The notes under the pieces: generated by a model
What the model was told of the DNA's origin: nothing
Databases searched by the model: none
The model's input: only the letters and a program-made list of their open reading frames with translations
Origin: DATHVR01 sp035461175
GTDB lineage: Bacteria > Actinomycetota > Acidimicrobiia > Spongiisociales > ZC4RG35
Assembly (NCBI GenBank): GCA_035461175.1
Contig: DATHVR010000004.1
Location: 1 to 47,693 of the forward strand
Length of the DNA: 47,693 nucleotides
Reading direction: 5' to 3'
Position numbers and translations under genes: made by a program
In this document: positions 6,379-15,267 of the stretch, piece after piece
Layout: each line of letters opens with the position of its first letter
Position numbering within the stretch: position 1 is the first letter of the stretch

Positions 6379-7761
6379 GTGTCGCGCCTGGCTCCCATAC
6401 TCGCGCTGATCCTGGTCGGCTGCTCCGCAGCCGGTCCCGACCCGGCTCCCGTCCCTACCACGGCTCCGGTGGTCCCGTCGACGACGTCCACTTCCTCTCC
6501 CCCGTCCACGGTGGCGCCCCCCACCGCCGGCGCCAGTTACGAGGTGACCGACTGCGATACACCTCCGGTGACCTTCGCCCTCCTGTGTGACGTCTACGAC
6601 TACCTCGCCGATTATCACGTCGACGCCCCCTTCGAGCCGGCCGCGCTGGCGGCGGGCGCCGAACTCGGGGTCGACGCCTTCACCGGCGACGCCGACGCTC
6701 CCACCGAGAGCTTCGTCTGTGCCATTCCCGATCCCGCCTTCGAAACCACCTGTGAAACGCTGGCGCGCCGCCTCGCCGCCGGCCTGGACATCGAGGAGGC
6801 GATCGAGGCGGGGGTGGCGTCGATGATCGCTCTCAGCCTCGACCCCTTCACCTACTACATCCCGCCCGAGCTCTCGGGCGCCCTGACCGAGGACGGCATC
6901 GTCTCCGCCGTCGGCCTCCTGCTCACGATCTCCGACCCGGTCGGCTCCCACTGCACCCGGATAGAGGCGTCCTGTCGCCTCGAGGTGACGTCGGCGCTGA
7001 CCGACGGCCCCGCCTATGAGGCGGGAATCCGCGCGGGTGACATCATCGTCACGGTCGACGGCGAGGACGTCGCCGGCCTCACTCTGGTTGATGTCGCCGC
7101 CCAGCTCGACGGCGAGGAAGGGACCTCTGTCACGATCGGGATCCAAGGAGCGGACGAGATCGAGGTGGAGCGGCGCCCGCCGGAGTTCCCGGGGCTGGAG
7201 GTGGAGGTCCCTCGTTCCGGGGTCGGCTACATCCGCCTCCCCGACTTCGAGGCCGACATCCCCGTCTTTCTCCACACCGCCCTGGCCGAGCTGAGCGACA
7301 CCGGTGTCAGCCGCCTGATCCTGGATCTGAGAGACAACCCCGGCGGCTATGTGGACGTGGCCACGCTCGTCGCCAGCGAGTTCCTCTCCGACGGCCTCGT
7401 GTTCCGCAGCATCTCCCCCGACGAGGAGCTGACATATCCGGTCCAGGCCGGCGGACTTGCCACCTCGGGGGTGGACCTGACGGTGGTGGTCAACGGTGGA
7501 TCGGCCTCGGCCTCGGAGATCCTGGCCGGGGTCCTCCAGGAGCGGGGAAGGGCGACGATCGTAGGCGAGCCCACGTTCGGTAAGAACACCGTTCAGATAG
7601 GATTTCCGCTCAGGAACGACGGCCAGTTGCGGGTGACGATCTCCCGATGGGTGACACCTGCGGGGACGTCGGTGGCCAGCGGTGGCGTCATCCCCGACGT
7701 CGTCGTGGAGATCCCGCCCGAAGCCTCCCCCGAAGAGGTCGTCGACCTGGTGACGAGGTGA
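6379..7761 (+). CDS. S41-family C-terminal-processing protease, lipoprotein (first of tandem pair)
   Basis: A 460-aa secreted serine protease of the CtpA/Prc family. The GTG start gives a signal peptide with lipobox LVGC (Cys about residue 15), followed by a Pro/Thr/Ser linker. A Cys-containing region precedes a PDZ-like domain (about residues 205-270). The catalytic domain has S377 in NGGSASASEI, K402 and Q406 in TFGKNTVQ, the spacing seen in CtpB. Cysteines at DCDTP, LLCD, FVCA, TTCE, HCTR and SCRL are matched in the next gene, suggesting disulfides outside the cell. TATGCT ends 6 nt before the GTG. The neighbour 4 nt downstream is a paralogue. Confidence 0.9.
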   Translation: MSRLAPILALILVGCSAAGPDPAPVPTTAPVVPSTTSTSSPPSTVAPPTAGASYEVTDCDTPPVTFALLCDVYDYLADYHVDAPFEPAALAAGAELGVDAFTGDADAPTESFVCAIPDPAFETTCETLARRLAAGLDIEEAIEAGVASMIALSLDPFTYYIPPELSGALTEDGIVSAVGLLLTISDPVGSHCTRIEASCRLEVTSALTDGPAYEAGIRAGDIIVTVDGEDVAGLTLVDVAAQLDGEEGTSVTIGIQGADEIEVERRPPEFPGLEVEVPRSGVGYIRLPDFEADIPVFLHTALAELSDTGVSRLILDLRDNPGGYVDVATLVASEFLSDGLVFRSISPDEELTYPVQAGGLATSGVDLTVVVNGGSASASEILAGVLQERGRATIVGEPTFGKNTVQIGFPLRNDGQLRVTISRWVTPAGTSVASGGVIPDVVVEIPPEASPEEVVDLVTR

Positions 7762-7765
7762 CCTC

Positions 7766-9223
7766 ATGAACCGACGCGCATCCCGACTGGCCTGGCTGCT
7801 GGCGACAGCGCTGCTGACGGTCGCCTGTGTTCCCGGCGACGAGAGCACGATCACCACCCCCACCACCCCCACCGCCCCCACCACCGACGCTCCCGCCACC
7901 ACCGTCACCACGGCCGCCCCGACTTCGACCGCCAACAGCCAGCCCGGGACGACGGCATCGCCTTCCACTTCGACCTTGCCGGCGGTCGACTTCGAGACCG
8001 CCTCCTGCGGAGAGCTGACCGGGGCCCTGTTGTGCGAGGCCTACGAGCTCATCCAGCGCCACTACGTCGACCAGGTCACGGACGATCAACTCGTGGAAGG
8101 CGCCCTGGCCGGCCTCGACCCCGAGCAGGTGGAGGCGGGCAACGGAGTCCGTTCCTGCCCCCTCCCCAGCGACGAGTTTCTCGTGCTCTGTCAGGCGATA
8201 GACGACGGCATGTATGACTTCGACGCGGCCGAGGAAGCGGCGGTGGCCGGGATGGCGACACTCGCCCTGGACCCCAACAGTGGCTACATCGACCAAGAAG
8301 CTCTGACGCTCATCCAGGAAGAGCAGTCGGGCCAGGTGGAGGGCATCGGCGCCCTGGTCGCCACTGAGGAAGAGGGATCCGACCTCTCCAACAGCTGCCA
8401 GGTCATCTCCCCCACCTGCCGGCTGCGCATCGTCTCCACGATCGAAGGTGGCCCCGCCCGGGCCGCCGGTCTACAGGAGGGGGACGAATTCCTGGCCGTC
8501 GACGGCCAGTCCATCGAAGGCTGGGCGGTGGACGAGATCACGGCGATGGTTCGGGGTCCCGCTGGGACGGACGTAGATCTGACCTTCCGGCGCGACGGTG
8601 AAGAGTTCACGATCACGATCACGCGGGAGGCGATCCAGGTCCCGGTCGTGGACTCGGAGATGGTGGGAGACGTCGCCTATCTCCGGCTCAACATCTTCAC
8701 CCAGAATGCCGACGAGCAGCTGCGGGGCGAGCTGAGCAGCCTCCTCTCCAACGACCCCGCGGTCCTGATCCTCGACCTGCGCAACAATCCCGGCGGGTTG
8801 CTCGACACCGCAGTCGAGGTGACGTCGGAGTTCGTCGCCGAGGGGCTTGTGGTCACCACGGAGTCCCCCGAGAGCTCCACCCCCTACCTGGTCGAAGAGG
8901 GCGGCATCGCCACCGATCCCGGACTCGAGCTCTACGTGTTGGTCAACGCCGGCAGCGCCTCCGCCTCCGAGGTGGTAGCCGGGGCGCTGGCCGACGCGGG
9001 CAGGGCAACGATCGTTGGCGAGAATACATTCGGCAAAAACACGGTCCAGCAGCGCTTTCCGCTCTCCAACGGAGGAGCGCTCAAGCTCACCATCGCCCGC
9101 TGGCTGACTCCCAACGGCCATGACTTCGGCGGGACCGGGATCACCCCCGATGTCAGCGCCGAGATCCCCGAGGAGCTCACCGCCGCCGAGATCGTCTCCG
9201 AGGTACTGGGACCACTGGCCTGA
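7766..9223 (+). CDS. S41-family C-terminal-processing protease, lipoprotein (second of tandem pair)
   Basis: A 485-aa paralogue of the preceding protein. The signal peptide ends in lipobox LTVAC and is followed by a long Thr/Pro linker. The SCGELTGALLCEAYELIQ region, PDZ-like domain (GPARAAGLQEGDEFLAVDGQ) and protease domain follow. The catalytic residues are S399, K424 and Q428. The sequence around the six shared cysteines is conserved between the two copies, while the linkers differ. It begins 4 nt after the previous stop with no strong ribosome binding site, so it is probably translated by coupling. The gene pair may be a duplication specialised for different envelope substrates (inference). 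Confidence 0.9.
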   Translation: MNRRASRLAWLLATALLTVACVPGDESTITTPTTPTAPTTDAPATTVTTAAPTSTANSQPGTTASPSTSTLPAVDFETASCGELTGALLCEAYELIQRHYVDQVTDDQLVEGALAGLDPEQVEAGNGVRSCPLPSDEFLVLCQAIDDGMYDFDAAEEAAVAGMATLALDPNSGYIDQEALTLIQEEQSGQVEGIGALVATEEEGSDLSNSCQVISPTCRLRIVSTIEGGPARAAGLQEGDEFLAVDGQSIEGWAVDEITAMVRGPAGTDVDLTFRRDGEEFTITITREAIQVPVVDSEMVGDVAYLRLNIFTQNADEQLRGELSSLLSNDPAVLILDLRNNPGGLLDTAVEVTSEFVAEGLVVTTESPESSTPYLVEEGGIATDPGLELYVLVNAGSASASEVVAGALADAGRATIVGENTFGKNTVQQRFPLSNGGALKLTIARWLTPNGHDFGGTGITPDVSAEIPEELTAAEIVSEVLGPLA

Positions 9224-9243
9224 CCCCGGGCCTGGATCAGGCC
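9217..9243. terminator. Inverted repeat spanning two convergent stop codons
   Basis: GGCCTGA (9217-9223, including the plus-strand stop) and TCAGGCC (9237-9243, including the minus-strand stop) form a 7-bp dyad with a 13-nt spacer. It could act as a bidirectional transcript end; no T-run is present. Confidence 0.35.
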
Positions 9244-10178
9244 CGACCGGCCCAGTCCAGGACCCGCAAGGCGCGGAGGGTGTTCCAGCGACTGGGGAAG
9301 CCTTCGGGTCCTTCCATCTCGAGATGGGTGGGGCCCTGATGGACGTTTTCCAGCGGCCACCTCCCCGCCTCGTCCCGCTTGCCCTCCACCAGTTCCAGCG
9401 CCTCGGCGAAACGCTCGTCCGCGGTCGCGCCGGCCGAGCGGAAGTACTCCAGGGCGCGCAGGGCGTCGTAGTACCAGTAGGTCGGAAACGAGAACATGGT
9501 GAACCTGGGATCGACCACCTCCCCCGTCGAGCGGGCGCGGAGCAACCTTCGCTCGAGGAGGTACGCCTCGCCCCGGTTTCGTGCCTCGGCCACCTCCGGC
9601 GAGTCTCCTCCGGCCGTTTGCCAGGCCAGCAGACCTTCGAGCACACAGATCGTCGAGTGGAATGACGAGACGGTCGCCCCGAATTCTGCCCAGCAGTTCC
9701 AGCCCCCGTCCTCCAGCTCGTCGGCCAGCAGCCGGTCGACGATCCCGGATACGTCCTCTCCGAAGTAGGCGCCGATCTGGAGTGCCACTCCGTTGATGCA
9801 CGGCTCGGTCTCACCCTCGAAGTAACCGGCCCCGTTGACGTCCCATCGGACGTTGTCCCGGACGAGTCCGACGGCTCGCCTGGCCTGGTCGCTGCCGGGA
9901 TCCAGCCCGAACACGCTCAGCAGCTGAAGGGAAAAGTGGGTGGCGGTCCAGGCATCGAAGAACGGCTTGGCGTCGTCGACCCAGCCCGGCCGGTAGGTGC
10001 CGCCATCCCAGCGACCGTCGGCGTCCTGGAGTCCCAGCAACTGGGCACCCCAGCCCTCGCTCGCCACACGGGTCCGCTCGGAATCGACCGTCTCGGCCGG
10101 AGCGGTGGCCAGGTCACGCATGGCCTGCCAGCGGATCGCCGGATCGGAATCCAACAGCCACTGGACCACCGCGTTCAT
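9237..10178 (-). CDS. Terpenoid-cyclase / prenyltransferase-fold (alpha-alpha toroid) protein
   Basis: A 313-aa protein resembling squalene-cyclase-like toroid proteins. Repeated QW-like segments are visible: LLGLQDADGRWDGGTYRPG, ELEDGGWNCWAEFG and KRDEAGRWPLENVHQG. No DxDD protonation motif of a true class II cyclase is evident, so catalysis is uncertain. The start at 10178 is preferred over 10184 because GGAGG is then 7 nt upstream. The pieces ATHFSLQLLSVFGLD and YYDALRALEYFRSAG are commonly seen in uncharacterised actinobacterial members. It is convergent with the protease pair. Confidence 0.7.
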   Translation of the reverse strand: MNAVVQWLLDSDPAIRWQAMRDLATAPAETVDSERTRVASEGWGAQLLGLQDADGRWDGGTYRPGWVDDAKPFFDAWTATHFSLQLLSVFGLDPGSDQARRAVGLVRDNVRWDVNGAGYFEGETEPCINGVALQIGAYFGEDVSGIVDRLLADELEDGGWNCWAEFGATVSSFHSTICVLEGLLAWQTAGGDSPEVAEARNRGEAYLLERRLLRARSTGEVVDPRFTMFSFPTYWYYDALRALEYFRSAGATADERFAEALELVEGKRDEAGRWPLENVHQGPTHLEMEGPEGFPSRWNTLRALRVLDWAGRA

Positions 10179-10338
10179 CCTCATACCTCCCGAATTCAAC
10201 GACAGTATCGGGCGGCATTTCGCCGCGCCAGGGACGAATTGTCGCGCGACAAGGCCTACTCCGCTGCCGAACGTCGCCGGTGTCCGCCCACCGGGCCTAG
10301 GGTTCGACGTGAGTCCCTCCCAAGGAAACAGGTCGAAG
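10179..10338. other. Divergent intergenic region with promoter and 14-bp palindrome
   Basis: It contains the palindrome TTGTCGCGCGACAA (10239-10252) and a -10-like TAGGGT (10298-10303) before the aldolase gene. The latter would give a roughly 30-nt leader containing AAGGA. The palindrome shares GTCGCG with the ends of the 42-bp palindrome but is otherwise different. Confidence 0.45.
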
Positions 10339-11226
10339 ATGAACGACGAGCAGATACAGAAGATCGCTGCCGGACGAGGTTTCATCGCCGCCCTCGACCA
10401 GAGCGGCGGCAGCACGCCCAAAGCGCTGAATGTGTACGGGATCCGCCAGGACTCGTATTCGGGGGAGGATGAGATGTTCGACCGCATCCACGAGATGCGG
10501 ACCCGGATCATCACGAGCCCCGGCTTCACCGGTGACCGCATCATCGGGGCCATCCTTTTCGAGCAAACCATGGACCGGCAGATCGAGGGCCAGGACTCGG
10601 CCGACTACCTGTGGTCGGTCAAACAGGTCGTGCCATTCCTCAAGGTCGACAAGGGCCTCGACGAAGAGGCCGACGGCGTCCAGGTCATGAAGCCCATCTC
10701 ACAGCTCGACAGCTTGCTCGCCCGGGCGCGTGATAAGCACGTGTTCGGGACCAAGATGCGTTCCGTCATCAAGCACGCCGGGACCGATGGCGTCGCCGCC
10801 ATCGCAAACCAGCAGTTCGAGCTCGGTCGTCGCATCCTCGACGCCGGGTTGATGCCGATCCTCGAACCCGAAATCGACATCCACAGCCCGACCAAGGGCG
10901 AGGCGGAGGCGCAGCTACGCGATGCGTTGCTCGCCGGGCTGGACGAGCTCGGCGACGACCGGCAGGTGATGTTCAAGCTGACGCTGCCTGAGGAGGACGA
11001 CTTCTACCTGCCCCTCGTGGAGCACACGAAGGTGCCGAAGGTGGTGGCCCTGTCCGGCGGCTACAGCCGCGACGAGGCGAATGCACGCCTCGCCCGCAAC
11101 CACGGGGTGGTGGCGAGCTTCTCGCGTGCTCTCACCGAGGGGCTGACTGCCCACCAGAGCGACGCGGAGTTCAACGCTCAACTCGACGCCTCGATCGAGA
11201 GCATCTACCGGGCCTCGATCACGTGA
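10339..11226 (+). CDS. fda: Fructose-bisphosphate aldolase class I
   Basis: A 295-aa Schiff-base aldolase of the bacterial class I type, acting in glycolysis and gluconeogenesis. The N-terminus MNDEQIQKIAAGRGFIAALD followed by QSGGSTPKAL matches the family start. The Schiff-base lysine is K213 in QVMFKLTLPEED, and ALSGGYSRDEAN provides the phosphate-binding loop. The length is typical. An in-frame GTG at 10309, 5 nt after TAGGGT, is an alternative leaderless start that would add ten residues. The ATG is chosen because it matches the family N-terminus, although its Shine-Dalgarno-like AAGGA is 12 nt away. Confidence 0.92.
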   Translation: MNDEQIQKIAAGRGFIAALDQSGGSTPKALNVYGIRQDSYSGEDEMFDRIHEMRTRIITSPGFTGDRIIGAILFEQTMDRQIEGQDSADYLWSVKQVVPFLKVDKGLDEEADGVQVMKPISQLDSLLARARDKHVFGTKMRSVIKHAGTDGVAAIANQQFELGRRILDAGLMPILEPEIDIHSPTKGEAEAQLRDALLAGLDELGDDRQVMFKLTLPEEDDFYLPLVEHTKVPKVVALSGGYSRDEANARLARNHGVVASFSRALTEGLTAHQSDAEFNAQLDASIESIYRASIT

Positions 11227-11340
11227 GTTCTGCCGGCGGGCCCGGCGTGCTCCACTTCCCGCACGGCTCCCACGGGCGAGTCCGCACAGGCTGGGCTCGA
11301 CCCGCCCCTGGCGCCGTCCTTCACGGTCCGGGCACGGGCG
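11227..11340. other. Convergent intergenic region, nothing recognised
   Basis: GC-rich with a short possible hairpin (GCCGG/CCGGC near 11232-11246). No gene, T-run or repeat family seen. Confidence 0.4.
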
Positions 11341-11979
11341 TCAGCCGCGCGGGAATGGCACCCCGGTGGTGCTGTGGCAGTCGTAGCCGTTGGGGTGCTT
11401 GGCCAGATACTGCTGGTGATAGGTCTCGGCGAAATAGAAGTCGCCCAGTGGGGCGATCTCGGTGGTGATCTCCCCCAGGCCCCGTTCGCTCAGGGCTTCC
11501 TGGTAGAGGTCACGGGTCTGCTTGGCGGTCTCCAGCTGGGCGTCGCTGGTGGTGAGGATCACCGACCGGTATTGCGTGCCGATGTCGTTGCCCTGGCGCA
11601 TCCCCTGGGTGGGATCGTGGATCTCCCAGAACATCTCCACCAGCTCCCGATACGACACGACCGAGGGGTCGTATGCCACCAGCACCACCTCGGCGTGGCC
11701 GGTGCGTCCGCTGCACACCTCCTCGTAGGTGGGGTTGGGGGTGAAACCGCCGGCGTAGCCCACCGCGGTCGAGTACACGCCCGGCACCTGCCAGAAACGC
11801 CGCTCGGCTCCCCAGAAGCAACCGTCGCCGAAGACCGCCGTCTCGACTCCCTCGGGGAAGGGAGGAGCGATCGGGTTGTCGTTGACGTAGTGCTGGGACG
11901 GAACCACGATCGCCTCGGACCGTCCGGGCAGCGCCCCGTTGGGATCGACCATCTCACTCTTCTGCGTTCCGAACCACAT
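11341..11979 (-). CDS. msrA: Peptide-methionine (S)-S-oxide reductase
   Basis: A 212-aa MsrA, which repairs methionine-S-sulfoxide. The catalytic C54 lies in the GCFWG motif (FGDGCFWGAERRFWQ). VGYAGGFTPNPTYEEVCSGRTGHAE and FWEIHDPTQGMRQGNDIGTQYRS are diagnostic. A second Cys near the C-terminus (NGYDCHSTTG) is a candidate resolving residue. The length is like the longer E. coli form, with an N-terminal extension. GAGGAGG is 8 nt upstream of the ATG, so this gene has a conventional ribosome binding site, unlike many neighbours. Confidence 0.96.
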   Translation of the reverse strand: MWFGTQKSEMVDPNGALPGRSEAIVVPSQHYVNDNPIAPPFPEGVETAVFGDGCFWGAERRFWQVPGVYSTAVGYAGGFTPNPTYEEVCSGRTGHAEVVLVAYDPSVVSYRELVEMFWEIHDPTQGMRQGNDIGTQYRSVILTTSDAQLETAKQTRDLYQEALSERGLGEITTEIAPLGDFYFAETYHQQYLAKHPNGYDCHSTTGVPFPRG

Positions 11980-12065
11980 CTCGGGGTCCTCCTCGGTTCC
12001 TGTCAGTTCCAGTCAACACGATCGGAGGGGCAATCGTTCCCGCCGTTCAAGCTACCGCCGCCCGA

Positions 12066-12071
12066 TAACAT
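12066..12071 (+). promoter_or_regulatory. -10-like TAACAT before zinc peptidase gene
   Basis: TAACAT would place the transcript start near 12078, leaving a short leader that contains GGAGGAG (12084-12090). Confidence 0.4.
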
Positions 12072-12095
12072 GGCCGCGAACACGGAGGAGGACGT

Positions 12096-13013
12096 TTGGT
12101 TCGTTATCGCAAGGCCCCGGCCAACCCGAATATCCAGGACCGGCGGGGCCAGGGCGGTACCCGACGGCGGGGCATGGCAATCGGCGGGGGCGGGCTGGGC
12201 CTGGGCGGCATCCTCCTCATCCTGATTCTCAACTTCTGCGTCGGCGGAGGTCTGGGCGACCTCGGCGGCATGGCGGGTGGCCTGGCGCCGGCCGACACTC
12301 CCTCTCAGACCCCCCTCACCACCATGGCACCGTCGGCCGACCCGGATTCGGAGCTGAAGGAGTACATGTCGGCGGTCTACACCGACAACGACCTGATGTG
12401 GCAGGACATCTTCCAGACCGCCGGCCGCACCGACTATCAGTCGCCCACCTTCGTCTACTTCGAGGGTTTCACCGAGTCGGGCTGTGGCGGCGCCGACGAG
12501 CGCCTCGGGCCCCACTACTGCCCGCTGGATCAGACCATCTACCTCGAGTTCGGGTTCTTCAGCCAGCTTCGCGAGCAGTTCGGAGCCCGGGGTGACCTGG
12601 CGCCCGCCTACGTCGTCTCCCACGAGTTCGGCCATCACATCCAGACCGTGCTCGGTATCTCCGAGCAGGTGCGCTCGCTCCAGCAGCAGAACCCGAACCA
12701 GGCCAACGACCTCTCGATCGCGATGGAGTTGCAGGCCGACTGCTTCGCCGGCGTCTGGCTGTCGACGGTCTCGATCGACCCCTCCGGGGGTGAGGTCGAC
12801 GAAGGCTTCATCGAGCTGGATCCCGGGGAGCTGTCCGAAGCGCTGGAAGCAGCCGCCGCGGTGGGCGACGACCGAATCCAGGCCCAGTCCACCGGCCAGG
12901 TCAACCCGGACACGTGGACGCACGGATCGGCCGAGCAGCGGATGGAGTGGCTCCAGCGCGGGATCGACTCGGGCGACCCCGGTCAGTGCGACACCTTCAG
13001 CCAGTTGGGCTGA
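12096..13013 (+). CDS. Neutral zinc metallopeptidase, membrane-anchored (YpfJ family)
   Basis: A 305-aa protein. A basic N-terminus is followed by a Gly-rich membrane anchor (about residues 28-48), a short linker and a zinc-peptidase domain. HEFGHH at residues 176-181 supplies two His ligands and the catalytic Glu. MELQADCFAGVWL follows with the expected third ligand and Cys. Family PF04228 proteins are of about this size. The start is TTG at 12096, with GGAGGAG 5 nt upstream; MVRYRKAPANPNIQDRR is the usual beginning of this family. The physiological substrate is unknown. Confidence 0.9.
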   Translation: MVRYRKAPANPNIQDRRGQGGTRRRGMAIGGGGLGLGGILLILILNFCVGGGLGDLGGMAGGLAPADTPSQTPLTTMAPSADPDSELKEYMSAVYTDNDLMWQDIFQTAGRTDYQSPTFVYFEGFTESGCGGADERLGPHYCPLDQTIYLEFGFFSQLREQFGARGDLAPAYVVSHEFGHHIQTVLGISEQVRSLQQQNPNQANDLSIAMELQADCFAGVWLSTVSIDPSGGEVDEGFIELDPGELSEALEAAAAVGDDRIQAQSTGQVNPDTWTHGSAEQRMEWLQRGIDSGDPGQCDTFSQLG

Positions 13014-13016
13014 TGC

Positions 13017-13667
13017 TCACCGTCTGAGGGCCACGCTCAGACCGTCACCGACCGCCACCACCGCCACCTCGTAGTCGGAGTGGTCGGCCAGCACCCGGTT
13101 GAACTCCCGGATCGCCTCGGTGTCGGTCGAGATGTCGCCGGGGTCGGTGACCTTGCCGTACCAGAGGGTGTTGTCGACCAGCAGCAGGCCACCCGGGCGA
13201 AGGCGCGGCGTCACCTGGTCGAGATAGTCGAGATAACCGGACTTGTCGGCATCGATCAGGACGGCGTCGAAGGAGCCCTCCAGCGTGCGCACGGTCTCGT
13301 GGGCATCGCCCAGATGCAGTTCGATCCGCTCCGAGACCCCGCCCTCCTCCCAGAGCTTGCGAGCTTCGGCAGTCCATTCCTCACTGCGATCCAGGCACAC
13401 GATCCTTCCCTCCGGCCCGACGGCCTCGGCCATCACCAGGGCCGAGAGCCCGAGGAAGGTACCTATCTCCAGCACCCGCTCCGCCCCCACCGCTCGCAGC
13501 AGGAGGCGGACCAGAACGGCCTGGTCGGGCGAGATCTGCATGCTGGAGCGCTCCAGCTCCCGTGCCTGCTCCCAGGCCCGCTCCACCCCGTCCGGGAGCG
13601 AACTGGAATGACGCACCAGGTAGTCGAGCAGAGCCTGATCGAGCGGGACCTGCTGGACGGCACTCAT
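13017..13667 (-). CDS. SAM-dependent O-methyltransferase (family 3, CCoAOMT-like)
   Basis: A 216-aa class I methyltransferase. Motif I is VLEIGTFLGLSALVMAEA and the acidic strand-2 end is VCLDRSEEW. FDAVLIDADKSGYLDYLDQV is the metal/substrate region and GGLLLVDNTLWYGKVTDP the post-motif, both hallmarks of the cation-dependent catechol/caffeoyl-CoA O-methyltransferase family. The start overlaps the stop of the upstream REC-like gene (ATGA), so they are translated together. The substrate is unknown. Confidence 0.88.
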   Translation of the reverse strand: MSAVQQVPLDQALLDYLVRHSSSLPDGVERAWEQARELERSSMQISPDQAVLVRLLLRAVGAERVLEIGTFLGLSALVMAEAVGPEGRIVCLDRSEEWTAEARKLWEEGGVSERIELHLGDAHETVRTLEGSFDAVLIDADKSGYLDYLDQVTPRLRPGGLLLVDNTLWYGKVTDPGDISTDTEAIREFNRVLADHSDYEVAVVAVGDGLSVALRR

Positions 13668-13969
13668 GAGTTGAGCTTGCTCACGACGCCGGCCAGGAAG
13701 CGCCCCATCTCTTCGGCCGGGTCGTCCCGGTCGAAGATGGGCAGGTCGGGATTGCGCTCGCCGATCTCCTCGAGGAACTCGGCACGGGTGACGTCGTCGA
13801 TGCCCGCCCGGAGGACAACCGCGTCGAAGCGCTCGTTGCGCCACAGATGTCGAAGGTCGGCGTTGGCGGTCACGCCCACCACGTCGTACCCGAGCGCGCG
13901 GGTCTCGCGGATCGTGCGAGCCAGGACGGAGGGGTCCTGGCCCACGATGAGGATGCGGGGGGTGGCCAT
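13664..13969 (-). CDS. Small receiver-like (REC-fold) protein
   Basis: A 101-aa protein starting MATPRILIVGQDPSVLARTI, with alternating beta-alpha pattern. FDAVVLRAGIDDVTRAEFLEEI sits where a receiver domain places its phosphoacceptor. The acceptor Asp is not clear (VVLRAGID), and the usual early acidic pair is reduced to one Asp, so it may be a degenerate, non-phosphorylated receiver. GAGAGG lies 10 nt before the ATG. A TAGGCT hexamer (minus strand, 14001-14006) would start a leader of about 25 nt. It is coupled to the O-methyltransferase. Confidence 0.5.
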   Translation of the reverse strand: MATPRILIVGQDPSVLARTIRETRALGYDVVGVTANADLRHLWRNERFDAVVLRAGIDDVTRAEFLEEIGERNPDLPIFDRDDPAEEMGRFLAGVVSKLNS

Positions 13970-14078
13970 GATTTTTCAGCCTCTCGGTCTCGAACCACCC
14001 AGCCTAGGACGCTCCCGCAATCCGTTCCGATGGAGCCGAGTGGGCGCGATCTGTTTCCCACGCCTTCAGATGTCCCGG

Positions 14079-14084
14079 TAGGCT
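14079..14084 (+). promoter_or_regulatory. -10 hexamer TAGGCT of near-leaderless promoter
   Basis: TAGGCT ends 10 nt before the ATG at 14095, with no ribosome binding site between. Confidence 0.45.
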
Positions 14085-14094
14085 GATCTGATTC

Positions 14095-15264
14095 ATGCGG
14101 TTTCTCCGGGCGCTGAGTGCCGCCCTCCTGCTCATGACCTCGATGCTGCTCGTCCTCGGCGAGGACTCTCCGGCGCGGGCTCAGAGCGTCGACGAGGCCG
14201 AGGAGGACGCCGAGCGGCTCCGTCGCCAGGCGGAGGAGGCGGACAGCCTGCTCTCCTCGACCGCCTCCCGGCGGTCGGGGATCGAGGACGAACTCCTCGC
14301 CTCGATGGCAGAACTGGGTCGGCTCAACGCCGAGCTCAGCCGGCTCTCGGTCCATCTCGATGAGTTGCGGGTGGCGGTGGCACGCGCCGACACCGACCTC
14401 GGGTCGATCACCGACGATCTGACCTTGCAGGCCGTGGATGCCTACGTACGCGCCGTCAGCACCCCGGCCGCCGCGGTGATCGGTACGGACGATGCCGAAT
14501 CCGCCATCGTCGCCGCCACCTCGCTCGAGTCGACGATCGGCTCCGACCAGGCGGCGGTGGCCAACCTCACGATCCAACGACGTGAGCTTGAACGCCTCCG
14601 CCAGGAATTCCTGGCCGAGGAGGAGGCGGTGGCGGTCGTCCAGGCCGAACTCGACTCCGAGACCGCCAACCTCGAGGCGCTGCTGGCCGAGGCCGATGCC
14701 GAACTTGCCGCCGCCGTGGCCACCGCTCGCTCCGCCGACGCCGACTACCGGGCGGCGCTGGATGCGGTCGACCTGGCCCAGGCCCGCGAGGCCGAGCGGC
14801 AGCGCCAGGAGGATCGGGCCTCGTCCACAACCACGACCACGACTCCGGCCACCACCGGAGGCGAGGAGGATCCACCCTCGACCTCCACCACCACAGCCCC
14901 GCCCGTCTCGACCACCCCGACCACCGCCCCGCCGCCCCCGGTCCAGGGCGGCCAGTTTCCTCCCGCCGTGGAGCGTTGGCGCCCGCTGGTGACCGCCTAC
15001 TTCGCCCCCGCCCAGGTCGACGGCGCCCTGGCCGTGATCCGCTGTGAGAGCTACGGCGATCCCGGTGCCTACAACCCCTACAGCGGCGCCAGTGGCCTGT
15101 TCCAGTTTCTCCCCTCCACCTGGGCCACGGTGAGTCCTCGGGCCGGGTTCGAGGGGGCCAGCGTCTTCGACGCCGAGGCCAACATCGGGACAGCCGCCTG
15201 GCTCACGGACTACTACTCCTCGCGGGGCTCCGACCCCTGGTCGGCCTGGGCCTGCCGGCCCTAA
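14095..15264 (+). CDS. Secreted coiled-coil protein with lysozyme-like transglycosylase domain
   Basis: A 389-aa protein. A signal peptide (residues 1 to about 30, ending ARA) is followed by a long Ala/Glu/Leu coiled coil (about 32-245), a Thr/Pro linker (about 245-285) and a C-terminal lysozyme-like/SLT domain. RCESYGDPGAYNP carries the probable catalytic Glu, and GASGLFQFLPSTWATVSPRAG the substrate groove. The arrangement is reminiscent of RipC-type or Rpf-like cell-wall hydrolases whose coiled coil is regulated by FtsEX-like partners (family knowledge). No such partner is adjacent. The role is probably peptidoglycan remodelling. Confidence 0.8.
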   Translation: MRFLRALSAALLLMTSMLLVLGEDSPARAQSVDEAEEDAERLRRQAEEADSLLSSTASRRSGIEDELLASMAELGRLNAELSRLSVHLDELRVAVARADTDLGSITDDLTLQAVDAYVRAVSTPAAAVIGTDDAESAIVAATSLESTIGSDQAAVANLTIQRRELERLRQEFLAEEEAVAVVQAELDSETANLEALLAEADAELAAAVATARSADADYRAALDAVDLAQAREAERQRQEDRASSTTTTTTPATTGGEEDPPSTSTTTAPPVSTTPTTAPPPPVQGGQFPPAVERWRPLVTAYFAPAQVDGALAVIRCESYGDPGAYNPYSGASGLFQFLPSTWATVSPRAGFEGASVFDAEANIGTAAWLTDYYSSRGSDPWSAWACRP

Positions 15265-15267
15265 GCG

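Noticed and set aside
6355..7968. 537-codon minus-strand frame opposite the S41 protease genes
   Set aside because: Low-complexity shadow of a lipoprotein protease with all catalytic residues on the plus strand.
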